NCBI GenBank assembly: GCA_947492955.1
Contig: CANLOV010000002.1
Location: 310,001-374,000 of the forward strand
DNA: 64,000 nt
From: an uncultured Cellulophaga sp.
Lineage (GTDB): Bacteria; Bacteroidota; Bacteroidia; Flavobacteriales; Flavobacteriaceae
Direction of reading: 5' to 3'
Shown: piece by piece, positions 35,194 to 44,597 of the stretch
Layout of the letters: the number at the start of each line of letters is the position of its first letter
Numbering within the stretch: position 1 is the stretch's first letter
Notes under the pieces: model-generated
What the model saw: only the letters and a program-made list of their open reading frames with translations
Databases searched by the model: none
Told to the model about the DNA's origin: nothing
Program-made: the position numbers and the translations under genes

Positions 35194-37833
35194 TTGAATG
35201 ATATTTCACAAATTTTAAAGTTTAAGTATAACTGGCGCTCTTATCAAGAAAAATTCCTTGCTAATTTTAAAGAACATATACACGATAATCATTTACATGT
35301 TGTAGCCCCACCAGGTTCCGGAAAAACTATTTTAGGTTTAGAAATGATGATTAAAGTTGGTAAACCTACATTAGTATTATCGCCAACTTTAACAGTTAGA
35401 AATCAGTGGCAAAGCCGATTAAAAGAGTTTTTTATACAAGAAGCCACTTTTAGTGCTTATACCTTAGATATTAAAGCTCCAAAATATTTTACTTTTTCTA
35501 CCTACCAATCATTACACGCATTAAATAAATCTTTTAATAATACAGGTGAAGACTCTTTAATCTCCTTCATCAAAAAAAATAAAATTAATACGCTGGTTTT
35601 AGATGAGGCACATCATTTAAAAAACGAGTGGTGGAAATGCTTATTTAAATTAAAAGAAATAGAAAACCTTACCATAATTGCATTAACAGCAACTCCTCCG
35701 TATGATAGTTCTGGGGCAGAATTATACAAGTATTTTAAACTTTGCGGACCTATTGATGAAGAGATTGCTGTGCCAGATTTAATTAAAAATGGCGACTTAT
35801 GTCCGCACCAAGATTTTGTATATTTTTCTAAGCCAGATGAAGCACAAATTAAATATATAATTAGGTATCGAGAAAAAATCATTGATTTTATGGATACACT
35901 TATTGCAAATATTAATTTTCAAGAATTTTTGCAAAATTTAGCTATTTATAAAGACACTGAAACTTCCTTAGAAAAAATATACGACCACCCAGAATTCTTT
36001 TCCTCCGTATTAATTTTCCTAAATGCCTGTAAAATTGATATCGATAGAAATAAACTTCATTTTTTAGGATTTGATGATGTACAAACTACATTCCCTACTT
36101 TAAATTATGAATGGCTGCAAATATTATTACAGCACGTTTTAGTAACAGAAAGGGATTTTTATACAAAAGACGAAATTCTGTTAAACACTATAGATAAAGA
36201 CTTAAGAAAAATTGGAGTCCTAGAAAATGCCAAAGTAAATTTTATAGGTGACGCCAATTTATATCGTTCTTTGGCCAATAGCCCCAGTAAATTAGAAAGT
36301 ATTTTAAAAATATTACATGCTTCTTATAAAAGCATAAATAACAATTTAAGAAGTGTAGTCTTAACCGATTTTATTACTAAAGAATTTTTAAACTACACAG
36401 GAGAAAACCCCGAAGAATTAAATAAACTAGGTGTTGTATCTATCTTTCAATATCTAAGAACAAAGAGCAATTTAAAAAAACATATTGGTGTATTAACTGG
36501 CTCTTTAGTTATTATACACAACAGTATACTTTCAGAATTAAAAAAAGAAATAAAAACAGAAATTAATAGTAAGGCATTAAAAGTAGACCCCGATTTTATA
36601 ATTATTTCTGTATCCGATAGTAGCAAAAACACTATTGTTGCTGCTATTACCTCATTATTTCAAAATGGTTTTATAAAAATACTAATTGGTACAAAATCTC
36701 TTTTAGGTGAAGGTTGGGATGCTCCTGCAATAAATACATTGGTACTAGCTTCGTATGTAGGTTCTTTTGTTTCTTCTAATCAAATGAGAGGAAGAGCTAT
36801 TAGAGTAGACACTAAAACCCCCCATAAAACAGGAAACATATGGCATTTAGCATGTATAGACCCTACTATAGCAGATGGCGGTAAAGATTTAGAAAAATTA
36901 ACCAGAAGGTTTGATGCCTTTACCGGAGTATCACTAGAAGGAGAAACTTATATTGAAAATGGGTTAGATAGGTTACAACTGCCCAAATATTATAATAATG
37001 ATACCGATTTAGAAAGCATTAATAACAAAATGCTATTACTGGCTTCTGATAGAAATAATTTAAACACACGTTGGACTACCGCTATTGAAAACGGAGCTGT
37101 TTTAGTACACGAATTAAAAATACCGCACATAGGAGAAAAACCATTTAAAGAGGCTAAAAAAATGGCATCATTAAATGTTGTAAAGTTCTTATCTATAGAA
37201 ATAATCTCTAGTATATCTTTATTTATTCCTGAGTTTTTTCTAAAGAACTTTAATACCATCTTAACAGGAGGTTTTTTAAAATTCTTTTATGCGTTAGTTA
37301 CTGGTATACTTATATTTTTTGCTCCTAGATTTTACAAAGCGCTAAAAGTATATTTACTATTTGGAAATACTTTTAAAAAGACAAAAAAAATAGCAAATGC
37401 ATTACTTAGTTTACTCTTTGAAACAGAACAGATAAATAGCCCAAAGGAGAATATTAAACTAATAACAGAACAGCATACAGACGGGCAATTTGTAATCTTT
37501 ATAAAAGGAGGTTCTGAGCATGAAAGTACCTTGTTTATAAATTTATTAGACGAAATATTAGCTCCTGTAGAAAACCCAAGGTATTTATTATCTAATACCA
37601 ATTGGTTTAAAAGAAAATTAGGTTTCCGTAATTATTATGTAGTTCCCGATTCTTTTGGTAAACGAAAAGAAGAAGCGCAACGTTTTCATAAACACTGGCG
37701 TAAACATGTAGATAATTCTAAATTACATTTTACAAGAAGTGTTAAAGGCAGAAAACTATTATTAAAAGCACGTTTGGCTCATATTATGTTTCAATTTAAA
37801 GAAGTATCAAAAAAAACAGTTACCTGGAAATAA
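35194..37833 (+). CDS. Superfamily 2 helicase with C-terminal membrane segments
   Basis: A DEAD/DEAH-family helicase of 879 residues, starting at TTG (35194). Motif I is APPGSGKT (38-45), DEAH is at 137-140, TATPP at 165-169, and the second RecA domain ends in GEGWDAPAINTLVLASY and QMRGRAIRVD (about 505-540). Then, unusually, two hydrophobic segments (about 664-685 and 690-715) and a soluble C-terminal domain of 160 residues follow. No nuclease or methylase motif is seen. It could be a defence or DNA-uptake helicase tied to the membrane; nothing next to it tells. It is divergent from hemB. There is no ATG alternative in frame. Confidence 0.8.
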   Translation: MNDISQILKFKYNWRSYQEKFLANFKEHIHDNHLHVVAPPGSGKTILGLEMMIKVGKPTLVLSPTLTVRNQWQSRLKEFFIQEATFSAYTLDIKAPKYFTFSTYQSLHALNKSFNNTGEDSLISFIKKNKINTLVLDEAHHLKNEWWKCLFKLKEIENLTIIALTATPPYDSSGAELYKYFKLCGPIDEEIAVPDLIKNGDLCPHQDFVYFSKPDEAQIKYIIRYREKIIDFMDTLIANINFQEFLQNLAIYKDTETSLEKIYDHPEFFSSVLIFLNACKIDIDRNKLHFLGFDDVQTTFPTLNYEWLQILLQHVLVTERDFYTKDEILLNTIDKDLRKIGVLENAKVNFIGDANLYRSLANSPSKLESILKILHASYKSINNNLRSVVLTDFITKEFLNYTGENPEELNKLGVVSIFQYLRTKSNLKKHIGVLTGSLVIIHNSILSELKKEIKTEINSKALKVDPDFIIISVSDSSKNTIVAAITSLFQNGFIKILIGTKSLLGEGWDAPAINTLVLASYVGSFVSSNQMRGRAIRVDTKTPHKTGNIWHLACIDPTIADGGKDLEKLTRRFDAFTGVSLEGETYIENGLDRLQLPKYYNNDTDLESINNKMLLLASDRNNLNTRWTTAIENGAVLVHELKIPHIGEKPFKEAKKMASLNVVKFLSIEIISSISLFIPEFFLKNFNTILTGGFLKFFYALVTGILIFFAPRFYKALKVYLLFGNTFKKTKKIANALLSLLFETEQINSPKENIKLITEQHTDGQFVIFIKGGSEHESTLFINLLDEILAPVENPRYLLSNTNWFKRKLGFRNYYVVPDSFGKRKEEAQRFHKHWRKHVDNSKLHFTRSVKGRKLLLKARLAHIMFQFKEVSKKTVTWK

Positions 37834-37848
37834 TTTCTTTATCAACTT

Positions 37849-38235
37849 TTATTCTGCTAATCCTAAATACATCCAATTGCCATTTTCTTTTACAAAGGCA
37901 GATTTTTCGTTGATAACATTTACTTCTCCGTTTTCATAAAAATAGGCATTAAAAGTTACGGTGCCTTCGGTATCTTTTACCTTACCTTTTAAAGCCTCTA
38001 ATACTTCTAAGCGAATCCAACTTACCGATTTTGCCCATTTTACAATAGCCTTTTTTTCTTTTAATGGTCTGGTTGTAGAATGGTGGCTTTGCATTAAATA
38101 ATCACCATTTGCCCTTACAAAAGCACTATATCTAGAACGCATTAATTGTTCTGCCGTTTTAGCTTCCGATATGTTATTATGAATTATTTCACAACAATTT
38201 GAATAGAGTTTTAATGTTCCACAGGGGCAGTTCAT
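37849..38235 (-). CDS. YchJ family SEC-C protein
   Basis: A 128-residue YchJ/UPF0225 protein. The start at the ATG at 38235 gives the N-terminal zinc motif NCPCGTLKLYSNCC with its cysteines intact; a longer frame upstream overlaps hemF. The middle EQLMRSRYSAFVRANGDYL and the C-terminal GNWMYLGL are typical. It lies 11 bases after hemF and is probably translated from the haem operon. Function unknown; the SEC-C-like zinc site suggests protein or nucleic acid contact. Confidence 0.88.
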   Translation of the reverse strand: MNCPCGTLKLYSNCCEIIHNNISEAKTAEQLMRSRYSAFVRANGDYLMQSHHSTTRPLKEKKAIVKWAKSVSWIRLEVLEALKGKVKDTEGTVTFNAYFYENGEVNVINEKSAFVKENGNWMYLGLAE

Positions 38236-38245
38236 AATATAATCT

Positions 38246-39148
38246 CTAAACCCAATCTTTAGGCGCTTGTAAAACTTGTAACAAACGTTCTTCTTCACTC
38301 CCTTTTTCTGGGTTATGGTCATATACCCATTGTACATGTGGTGGTAAACTCATTAATATACTTTCTATACGTCCGTTTGTTTTAAGTCCAAATAAAGTTC
38401 CTTTATCATGTACTAAATTAAACTCTACGTAACGTCCACGTCGTATTTCTTGCCAATTACGCTGCTCTTGAGTATAGGGTAATTCTTTTCTCTTTTCTAC
38501 CATTGGCACATAAGCTTCTAAAAAGCTACTCCCTACTTCGGTTACAAAATTGTACCAATCTTGCATACTTATAGTTTCGGTAGCCTTGCAATAATCAAAA
38601 AACAACCCACCTACGCCACGAGCTTCGTTCCTATGCGTATTCCAGAAATATTCATCACATCGTTTTTTATATTTTGTATAAAATTCTGGATTGTGTTTAT
38701 CGCAAGAACGCTTGCATATAGCATGAAAATGACTTGCATCATCATCAAATAAATAATAGGGTGTTAAATCTTGTCCGCCACCAAACCATTGGTCTACAAG
38801 CTTACCTTCTTTATTATACATTTCAAAATAGCGCCAATTAGCATGCACTGTTGGCACCATAGGGTTTTTAGGATGCAATACTAAGCTTAAACCACAGGCA
38901 AAAAAATTGGCATCTTCTACTCCAAAGTATGTTTGCATACTTTTAGGCAACTCGCCATGAACTCCCGAAATATTTACTCCTCCTTTTTCAAAAACAGCAC
39001 CATTTTCTATTATCCTGGTACGTCCGCCACCGCCCTCTGGTCGCTCCCAAATATCTTCTTTAAAGGTAGCTACTCCATCTATTTGCTCTAGCTTAGAAGT
39101 AATGGTGTCTTGTAATTTTTGAATATAACTAAAGAATGTATCTTTCAT
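38246..39148 (-). CDS. hemF: Oxygen-dependent coproporphyrinogen III oxidase
   Basis: Converts coproporphyrinogen III to protoporphyrinogen IX using oxygen. Family motifs are all seen: GGGGRTRI, HANWRYFEMY, WFGGGQDLTPYYLF, RGVGGLFFDY, and GRYVEFNLVHDKGT with the C-terminal SLPPHVQW. Length (300) is normal. The presence of the aerobic enzyme fits an oxygen-respiring organism. Part of the hemACDE-hemF run. Confidence 0.96.
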   Translation of the reverse strand: MKDTFFSYIQKLQDTITSKLEQIDGVATFKEDIWERPEGGGGRTRIIENGAVFEKGGVNISGVHGELPKSMQTYFGVEDANFFACGLSLVLHPKNPMVPTVHANWRYFEMYNKEGKLVDQWFGGGQDLTPYYLFDDDASHFHAICKRSCDKHNPEFYTKYKKRCDEYFWNTHRNEARGVGGLFFDYCKATETISMQDWYNFVTEVGSSFLEAYVPMVEKRKELPYTQEQRNWQEIRRGRYVEFNLVHDKGTLFGLKTNGRIESILMSLPPHVQWVYDHNPEKGSEEERLLQVLQAPKDWV

Positions 39149-39153
39149 AATTC

Positions 39154-39765
39154 TTATTTTTTTGAAAAACCTTTGTTAATTAATAATGCTTCTACAATGG
39201 CTAGTATACTGTAATAAATAAACCCAAATACAATGGCAACATGGGGTGTATCTATAAAAACACCTCCAGAAGTTTTAGCTTTGTTATAACCAGATACCTC
39301 TAAAAAATTAGCATTTAAACCTAATTCTGGTAAATAATCCATACTAAAAAGAACTACAAATATTAACACAAAATATATAAATGCTGCAGATACAGAAGTA
39401 AATATTGCTCTTTGCTTTATAGCTTTACTTACATCTGAAAAAGCAAAACGCATTCTATTAAAAACAACCATAAGATATAGTAATATTATGGTGTTATTAG
39501 ATACCGATAAATTAAATACAAAAGCAAATAACGCATATAGTGGCACTAACACATACAGCGTTATTTTTTTAGGCATTACAGCCATAAAAACCCCAGAATG
39601 CACCATAATAAACTCAAATGCCATTAATATGGCTAAATCTGATATTTTAGTAGCATCTGAAAGATTTGGTGCTGTCCATAATGTATAAAACTGATACGCT
39701 ATAAGGAGCTTTATTACAATACCTCCGTACTCAAATGGCTTATCATATTTTTCTAAGATATTCAT
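39154..39765 (-). CDS. Membrane protein of the haem cluster, unknown
   Basis: A 203-residue integral membrane protein with five or six helices and no conserved polar motif I recognise. It lies between hemF and the EI24 gene, with an ATGA overlap of four bases to the latter, so it is co-expressed with haem synthesis. A transport or membrane-assembly role in haem handling is possible but not shown. Confidence 0.7.
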   Translation of the reverse strand: MNILEKYDKPFEYGGIVIKLLIAYQFYTLWTAPNLSDATKISDLAILMAFEFIMVHSGVFMAVMPKKITLYVLVPLYALFAFVFNLSVSNNTIILLYLMVVFNRMRFAFSDVSKAIKQRAIFTSVSAAFIYFVLIFVVLFSMDYLPELGLNANFLEVSGYNKAKTSGGVFIDTPHVAIVFGFIYYSILAIVEALLINKGFSKK

Positions 39766-40502
39766 GTGCCTTTTTTCAGAGTATCAATAGTATTTATAGT
39801 GGCTGCGGTAACCGATAATGGCATCACTAAAATAATTCCTACAATTGGAATAAATAAGAACAGCATAAAAACAATACCATTGCCAATTGCTATACCTCTA
39901 TTTTTACGCACAAAACTTATACTCTCTTGGTATTTAAAATGACGTTCTAACGTATAATCTATATTACCAAAACCTGCATAATATGCTTGTACTAAAAATA
40001 TTAAAACTGTAGAAAAAACACCAATTATAGGTACAAAACCAATGAGTATTAATGGTATGGTAAATAAAACTTCTTTAGATAAATTTCTAATATTAATACG
40101 GATACCACGCCATAGTTGTTCTTTAAAAGAAGTTATTCTATGGTTGTGGTTTGTATTGCCTGCTAAATGCGCTTCTATCTTTTCTGAAACAGGACTCATA
40201 AAAGGTGCCGATAATGCCATAACAATGTGCTTGTAAAGCATTAGACCTGTAATAATAATTATTAAACCTCCTATAATACTACTTATTGTAGTAAAGCTTT
40301 CCTTGCCCCAATCCCAAATCCATAATTTAGCTATATAAACACCTATATTATCAGACAAGCCATAAGCTAAAAACCCAATAAAAACAGCAGTAATTACACT
40401 AATAACGATAGGTATAAAAAAATACTTCCACAGTTTTAATTTGGAAATAAGTTTTAAAGTTCCTCCGTACGTTTTTATGCCTTTTAGGATGTTTTTTATC
40501 AC
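39762..40502 (-). CDS. EI24 (CysZ-like) membrane protein
   Basis: A 246-residue protein of the EI24/CysZ group, which covers sulfate permeases. It starts with GTG and has four or more helices; features such as LSAPFMSPVSEKIEAHLAG, IPLILIGFVPIIG and YTLERHFKYQES are typical. Overlaps the next membrane gene by four bases and follows hemE by seven. Its place within haem genes is common in Bacteroidetes; the transported compound is not known here. Confidence 0.85.
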   Translation of the reverse strand: MIKNILKGIKTYGGTLKLISKLKLWKYFFIPIVISVITAVFIGFLAYGLSDNIGVYIAKLWIWDWGKESFTTISSIIGGLIIIITGLMLYKHIVMALSAPFMSPVSEKIEAHLAGNTNHNHRITSFKEQLWRGIRINIRNLSKEVLFTIPLILIGFVPIIGVFSTVLIFLVQAYYAGFGNIDYTLERHFKYQESISFVRKNRGIAIGNGIVFMLFLFIPIVGIILVMPLSVTAATINTIDTLKKGT

Positions 40503-40509
40503 TTAAACC

Positions 40510-41538
40510 CTATTTTTTATACTCTTTTACTGCATCTATAAATGCTTTTGCATTTTCCACAGGTACATGTGGTAAAATACCGTGTCCTAGGTTTACTATA
40601 TATTTATCTGCACCAAACTCATTAATCATCTGAGTTACCATCTTCTTAATTTCTGCGGGTGGTGATAATAAACGCGATGGGTCAAAATTACCTTGCAATG
40701 TAATATTGCCTCCTGTTAAGTAACGTGCATTTTTTGCAGAACAAGTCCAATCTACTCCTAAAGCAGACGCTCCAGATTTTGCCATATCGCCTAATGCGAA
40801 CCAACATCCTTTACCAAAAACAATTACCGGAATTTCATCTTTTAAAGCATCTACAATCTGCTGTATATATTTCCACGAAAATTCTTGATAATCTGTTGGA
40901 GAAAGCATTCCGCCCCAAGAATCGAATACTTGTACAGCATTAACTCCTGCTTTTACTTTTGCTTTTAAGTAAGCAATTGTTGTATCTGTTATTTTCTGTA
41001 ATAATCCATGTGCTACTACTGGTTGTGTAAAACATAGTTCTTTTGCTTTATCAAAAGTTTTACTCCCTTCTCCTTGTACACAATAGCAAAGCAATGTCCA
41101 TGGAGAACCTGCAAAACCAATAAGCGGCACCTCATCATTTAACTTTTCTTTGGTTGCTTTAATAGCCTGCATTACATAATCTAATTCCACATTTACATCT
41201 GGAACAACAACATTATCTAAATCTTTCTGGGAACGTATAGGGTTTGGCAAGTAAGGGCCAAAATTCGGCTTCATTTGCACTTCTATATTCATAGCTTGTG
41301 GTACCACTAAAATATCACTAAATAATATAGCTGCATCCATACCATATCTTCGGATAGGTTGCACTGTAATTTCAGAAGCTAATTCTGGAGTTTGGCAACG
41401 TGTAAAGAAATCGTATTTCTTCCTTATTTCCATAAACTCTGGTAAATACCTCCCTGCCTGTCGCATCATCCATACTGGAGGTCTCTCTACTGTTTCTCCT
41501 TTTAAAGCTCTTAGAAATAAATCGTTTTTTAAACTCAT
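40510..41538 (-). CDS. hemE: Uroporphyrinogen decarboxylase
   Basis: Removes four carboxyl groups from uroporphyrinogen III. Starts with the typical [32 protein letters not shown] (split across the family's binding loop), with [13 protein letters not shown] and [10 protein letters not shown] also present. 342 residues, normal length. Follows hemD by ten bases in the minus-strand haem run. Confidence 0.96.
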   Translation of the reverse strand: MSLKNDLFLRALKGETVERPPVWMMRQAGRYLPEFMEIRKKYDFFTRCQTPELASEITVQPIRRYGMDAAILFSDILVVPQAMNIEVQMKPNFGPYLPNPIRSQKDLDNVVVPDVNVELDYVMQAIKATKEKLNDEVPLIGFAGSPWTLLCYCVQGEGSKTFDKAKELCFTQPVVAHGLLQKITDTTIAYLKAKVKAGVNAVQVFDSWGGMLSPTDYQEFSWKYIQQIVDALKDEIPVIVFGKGCWFALGDMAKSGASALGVDWTCSAKNARYLTGGNITLQGNFDPSRLLSPPAEIKKMVTQMINEFGADKYIVNLGHGILPHVPVENAKAFIDAVKEYKK

Positions 41539-41548
41539 ATCTGTATTC

Positions 41549-42208
41549 TTATTTTAAATGCTTAACTGCCTGTACAATTACATTTTCTATTGTTGTTTTT
41601 GTTGCAGTTACTATATTATTGCTATGTTTTTTTGCTGCTATTGCTGTGGTTTCCCCAATACAAAAAGCAATACTCTCTTGTATCTTATTTTGTGCTACAT
41701 AACTTTCTACTGCACTTGGACTAAAAAATAAAACCCCATTAAAAGCCGTGCTAAATTTCTTTTTATTTAAAGTAGTTTCATAAACGTTTACTTCTTTAAA
41801 ATCTACCTTATTTTCTTTTAAAATTAGAGGCAGTTCCTCTCTCCTCTTATTTCCGCAAAAAAACAAAAAAGACTCCTTTTTGTTGTTTTTTACTATATAT
41901 TCTGCTAATTTTTTCGAATTATTAGCCATTTTTATCACTTTTACATCGTTTTTCTCTAAAAGTGATTTTGTTTTTTCTCCAACACAAAATACTTTTTTGT
42001 CTTTAGAAATAGTTCTGTTTTTATTTGCTAAAAACGCTCTTACTCCATTCTGACTTGTAAAAATATAATGGCCATGTTCCTTATCTATCTTAAAATCTAT
42101 AAACTTAATTTTTATAGCATTATACTCCACTAATCCTAAACCACTATTTAATACTAACTCTTTTTGGGCTAGTGATAAAATTTTAGTGGATAGTATAGAA
42201 ATACTCAT
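41549..42208 (-). CDS. hemD: Uroporphyrinogen III synthase
   Basis: Closes hydroxymethylbilane to uroporphyrinogen III. This family has low sequence conservation; the call rests on length (219), position directly after hemC, and landmarks such as [28 protein letters not shown]-like repeated Rossmann strands and [11 protein letters not shown] plus [11 protein letters not shown]. 23 bases separate it from hemC. Confidence 0.88.
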   Translation of the reverse strand: MSISILSTKILSLAQKELVLNSGLGLVEYNAIKIKFIDFKIDKEHGHYIFTSQNGVRAFLANKNRTISKDKKVFCVGEKTKSLLEKNDVKVIKMANNSKKLAEYIVKNNKKESFLFFCGNKRREELPLILKENKVDFKEVNVYETTLNKKKFSTAFNGVLFFSPSAVESYVAQNKIQESIAFCIGETTAIAAKKHSNNIVTATKTTIENVIVQAVKHLK

Positions 42209-42231
42209 CTTAATTTATAATATCGTCTTTT

Positions 42232-43143
42232 TTAAGAGAGGTTCTGTTTAATCTCTTTCATTAATTCTTTTCCTCCGCTTTCCAAAATCTTAGTAGCACA
42301 TCTTTTTCCTAAACCCACAGCCTCTGTTACAGATACTTCTTCTTTAATTTCTAATTTTTGCTTTCCGTCTAATGAAAACAAACAACCTTCAAAAAATAAA
42401 ATACCATTAGCTATAGTTGCTAAAGCTCCTATAGGTGCCGTACAACCGCCTTCTAATTGCCTTAAAAAACCACGCTCTACTGTTGTACAAATTTTAGTTT
42501 CTACATGGTTTAAAGGTGCTACAGCTTGCTGTATTTCTTTATCCTTTTCCATGGCTACAATAAGCATAGCTCCTTGTGCTGGCGCAGGCAACATCCAATC
42601 TAATCGTTCTGCGTTTTCTGGCAATAAATTTATTCTTTTTAATCCTGCTTCGGCAAATATGGCCCCGTTCCAGTTGTTATCTTCTAACTTTTGTAAACGC
42701 GTATTTACATTCCCTCTTAAATCTGAAATTTTATGTTTTGGGTAACGGTTTAGCCACTGTGCTTTCCTTCTTAAACTACCCGTTGCAATTTCTCCATCAG
42801 TCTTTAAAAAATCTAAACCTTTATGTACTAATATATCATGTGTTGGCGCTCTCTCTAAAACAGCAGCTTGCACCATTCCTTCTGGCAATGCTGTGGGCAC
42901 ATCTTTCATAGAATGCACGGCAACATCTATGGTTCCGTTTAGCATAGCTATATCCAAAGTCTTAGTAAAAATACCTGTTATACCAAGTTCGTAAAGTGGT
43001 TTATCTAAAATAAGGTCTCCGGTAGATTTTACAGGTACTAATTCTGTCTTGTGTCCTAAAGCTTCTAGCTTATCCTTTACTGTATTTGCTTGCCAGAGTG
43101 CCAACTCGCTATCACGAGTACCTATGCGAATTACTTTACTCAT
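42232..43143 (-). CDS. hemC: Hydroxymethylbilane synthase
   Basis: Polymerises four porphobilinogens. Motifs: IRIGTRDSELALWQA (start), VHSMKDVPT, GSLRRKAQW, RGNVNTRLQKL, and the cofactor-binding cysteine in LEGGCTAPIGA. 303 residues. It overlaps hemA by eight bases, so the two are translationally coupled. Confidence 0.96.
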   Translation of the reverse strand: MSKVIRIGTRDSELALWQANTVKDKLEALGHKTELVPVKSTGDLILDKPLYELGITGIFTKTLDIAMLNGTIDVAVHSMKDVPTALPEGMVQAAVLERAPTHDILVHKGLDFLKTDGEIATGSLRRKAQWLNRYPKHKISDLRGNVNTRLQKLEDNNWNGAIFAEAGLKRINLLPENAERLDWMLPAPAQGAMLIVAMEKDKEIQQAVAPLNHVETKICTTVERGFLRQLEGGCTAPIGALATIANGILFFEGCLFSLDGKQKLEIKEEVSVTEAVGLGKRCATKILESGGKELMKEIKQNLS

Positions 43144-44395
43144 TTGATTCTAAATCTAATTGAAATACTTTTTGAATAAACTCTAAACTCATATCCGTAT
43201 CTGTACCATCTCCTTTTAAATGATTTGCAAATTGGGTAGTAATTTTTTGAATGATACGATTAGATACAATTTCTGCCTGATCTTGCTTAAAGTCTGATAT
43301 TTTTTTACTTTGAAAATTAAGCTCATCGTCCTTTATAGTACTTAATTTCTTTTTTAAAGCCTGAATTACAGGAGCAAACTTGCGCGTTTCTAACCATTTG
43401 GTAAAATCGTCTTTTGTTTCTTCTATAATTTTTTCTGCATCTGGGATAAACTGCTTTCTACGGTCTAATGTATCATCTGTCATTTGCGATAAATGATCTA
43501 AATGAATCACTGTTACATTTTCTAATGTTGTTACATCTTCCGCCACATTCTTAGGAATAGAAAGGTCTAATATTAATAATGGTTTTTTAGTATAAATAAG
43601 CTCTTTAGTAATTGTTGGTACTTGCGCTCCTGTAGCTACTATTAAAACATCGGTATTAATAATTTCTGCTTGTAACTCACCGTAATCTTTAATAACTAAA
43701 TTAAACTTATCTCCTAATTTTTCTGCCTTATCTTTTGTTCTATTGATTGCGGTTATATGAGAGTTTTTTGTGTGCTTTATAAGGTTTTCACAAGTATTTC
43801 TACCTATTTTCCCTGTTCCAAAAAGTAAAATATTTTTCTGAGAAATATCTGGAACATTTTTCTGAATGTATTTTACTGAAGCAAAGGATACTGAAGTTAC
43901 TCCCGAAGATATTTCTGTTTCGTTCTTAATACGCTTACTTGCTTGTATTATGGAATTACACAAACGCTCTATAAACGGATTTGCTAATCCTATTTTTTTT
44001 GAACGACTAAAGCTTTGGCGTAACTGACTTATAATTTCGAAATCGCCTAAGATCTGACTATCTAATCCTGTTCCTACTCTAAAAAGATGACTTATAGCAT
44101 CTTTATTTTTATACACATAAGCTACTTCCTGGAACTCTTCTACCGTTCCTCTTGTGTTATCGCAGAGTAATTTAATTAATTGAAAAGGATGTTGAGCAAA
44201 ACCATGCAACTCGGTTCTATTACAGGTAGATGTTACTAAAAGACCATCTATGCCCAAAGTAATAGCTTGCTCCATAAGTTTATTTATGGTCTTTTCTTGT
44301 AAACTAAATTTACCACGAATTACCGCATCGGCCTTTTTATAATTAAGACCTATGGTATAAAAAGAACTATGTTTAGATAAGTGGTAACTCTTCAT
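43136..44395 (-). CDS. hemA: Glutamyl-tRNA reductase
   Basis: Reduces glutamyl-tRNA to glutamate-1-semialdehyde, the entry step of haem synthesis. The catalytic TCNRTELH motif is near residue 57. DSQILGDFEIISQLR follows, then the NADPH-binding GTGKIGRNTCENL. 419 residues, normal. First gene of the minus-strand haem run; divergent from the AraC gene. The shared 202-base region contains a 27-bp iron-box-like palindrome, so haem synthesis may answer to iron or haem levels. Confidence 0.96.
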   Translation of the reverse strand: MKSYHLSKHSSFYTIGLNYKKADAVIRGKFSLQEKTINKLMEQAITLGIDGLLVTSTCNRTELHGFAQHPFQLIKLLCDNTRGTVEEFQEVAYVYKNKDAISHLFRVGTGLDSQILGDFEIISQLRQSFSRSKKIGLANPFIERLCNSIIQASKRIKNETEISSGVTSVSFASVKYIQKNVPDISQKNILLFGTGKIGRNTCENLIKHTKNSHITAINRTKDKAEKLGDKFNLVIKDYGELQAEIINTDVLIVATGAQVPTITKELIYTKKPLLILDLSIPKNVAEDVTTLENVTVIHLDHLSQMTDDTLDRRKQFIPDAEKIIEETKDDFTKWLETRKFAPVIQALKKKLSTIKDDELNFQSKKISDFKQDQAEIVSNRIIQKITTQFANHLKGDGTDTDMSLEFIQKVFQLDLESNE

Positions 44396-44551
44396 TTAAC
44401 CTTTCTCAAGCGAGACAAAAATAAAATCATTACTAACATTAAAATAACGCTAGAAGAACTTTTAGTGTCGTTTTAAGTATTTTTAGCTCAAATTATACAC
44501 AAAACCCTCCAAAATCCTTATTTTTATGCTAACTACAGGATGTTTTATTGT

Positions 44552-44578
44552 TTTTATTTAGAGTTGTTCTAAATAAAA
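44552..44578. promoter_or_regulatory. Iron-box-like palindrome upstream of the AraC gene
   Basis: TTTTATTTAGA (44552-44562) and TCTAAATAAAA (44568-44578) are perfect 11-bp arms around GTTGT. The core ATTTAGA-N5-TCTAAAT resembles iron-regulated boxes near iron and haem genes of Bacteroidetes. It sits 19 bases before the AraC start codon. Confidence 0.5.
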
Positions 44579-44597
44579 TGTAGAAAATTTTTAAATA

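Noticed and set aside
42551-42911. Plus-strand frames opposite hemC
   Set aside because: Shadows of hemC in two frames; no family features.
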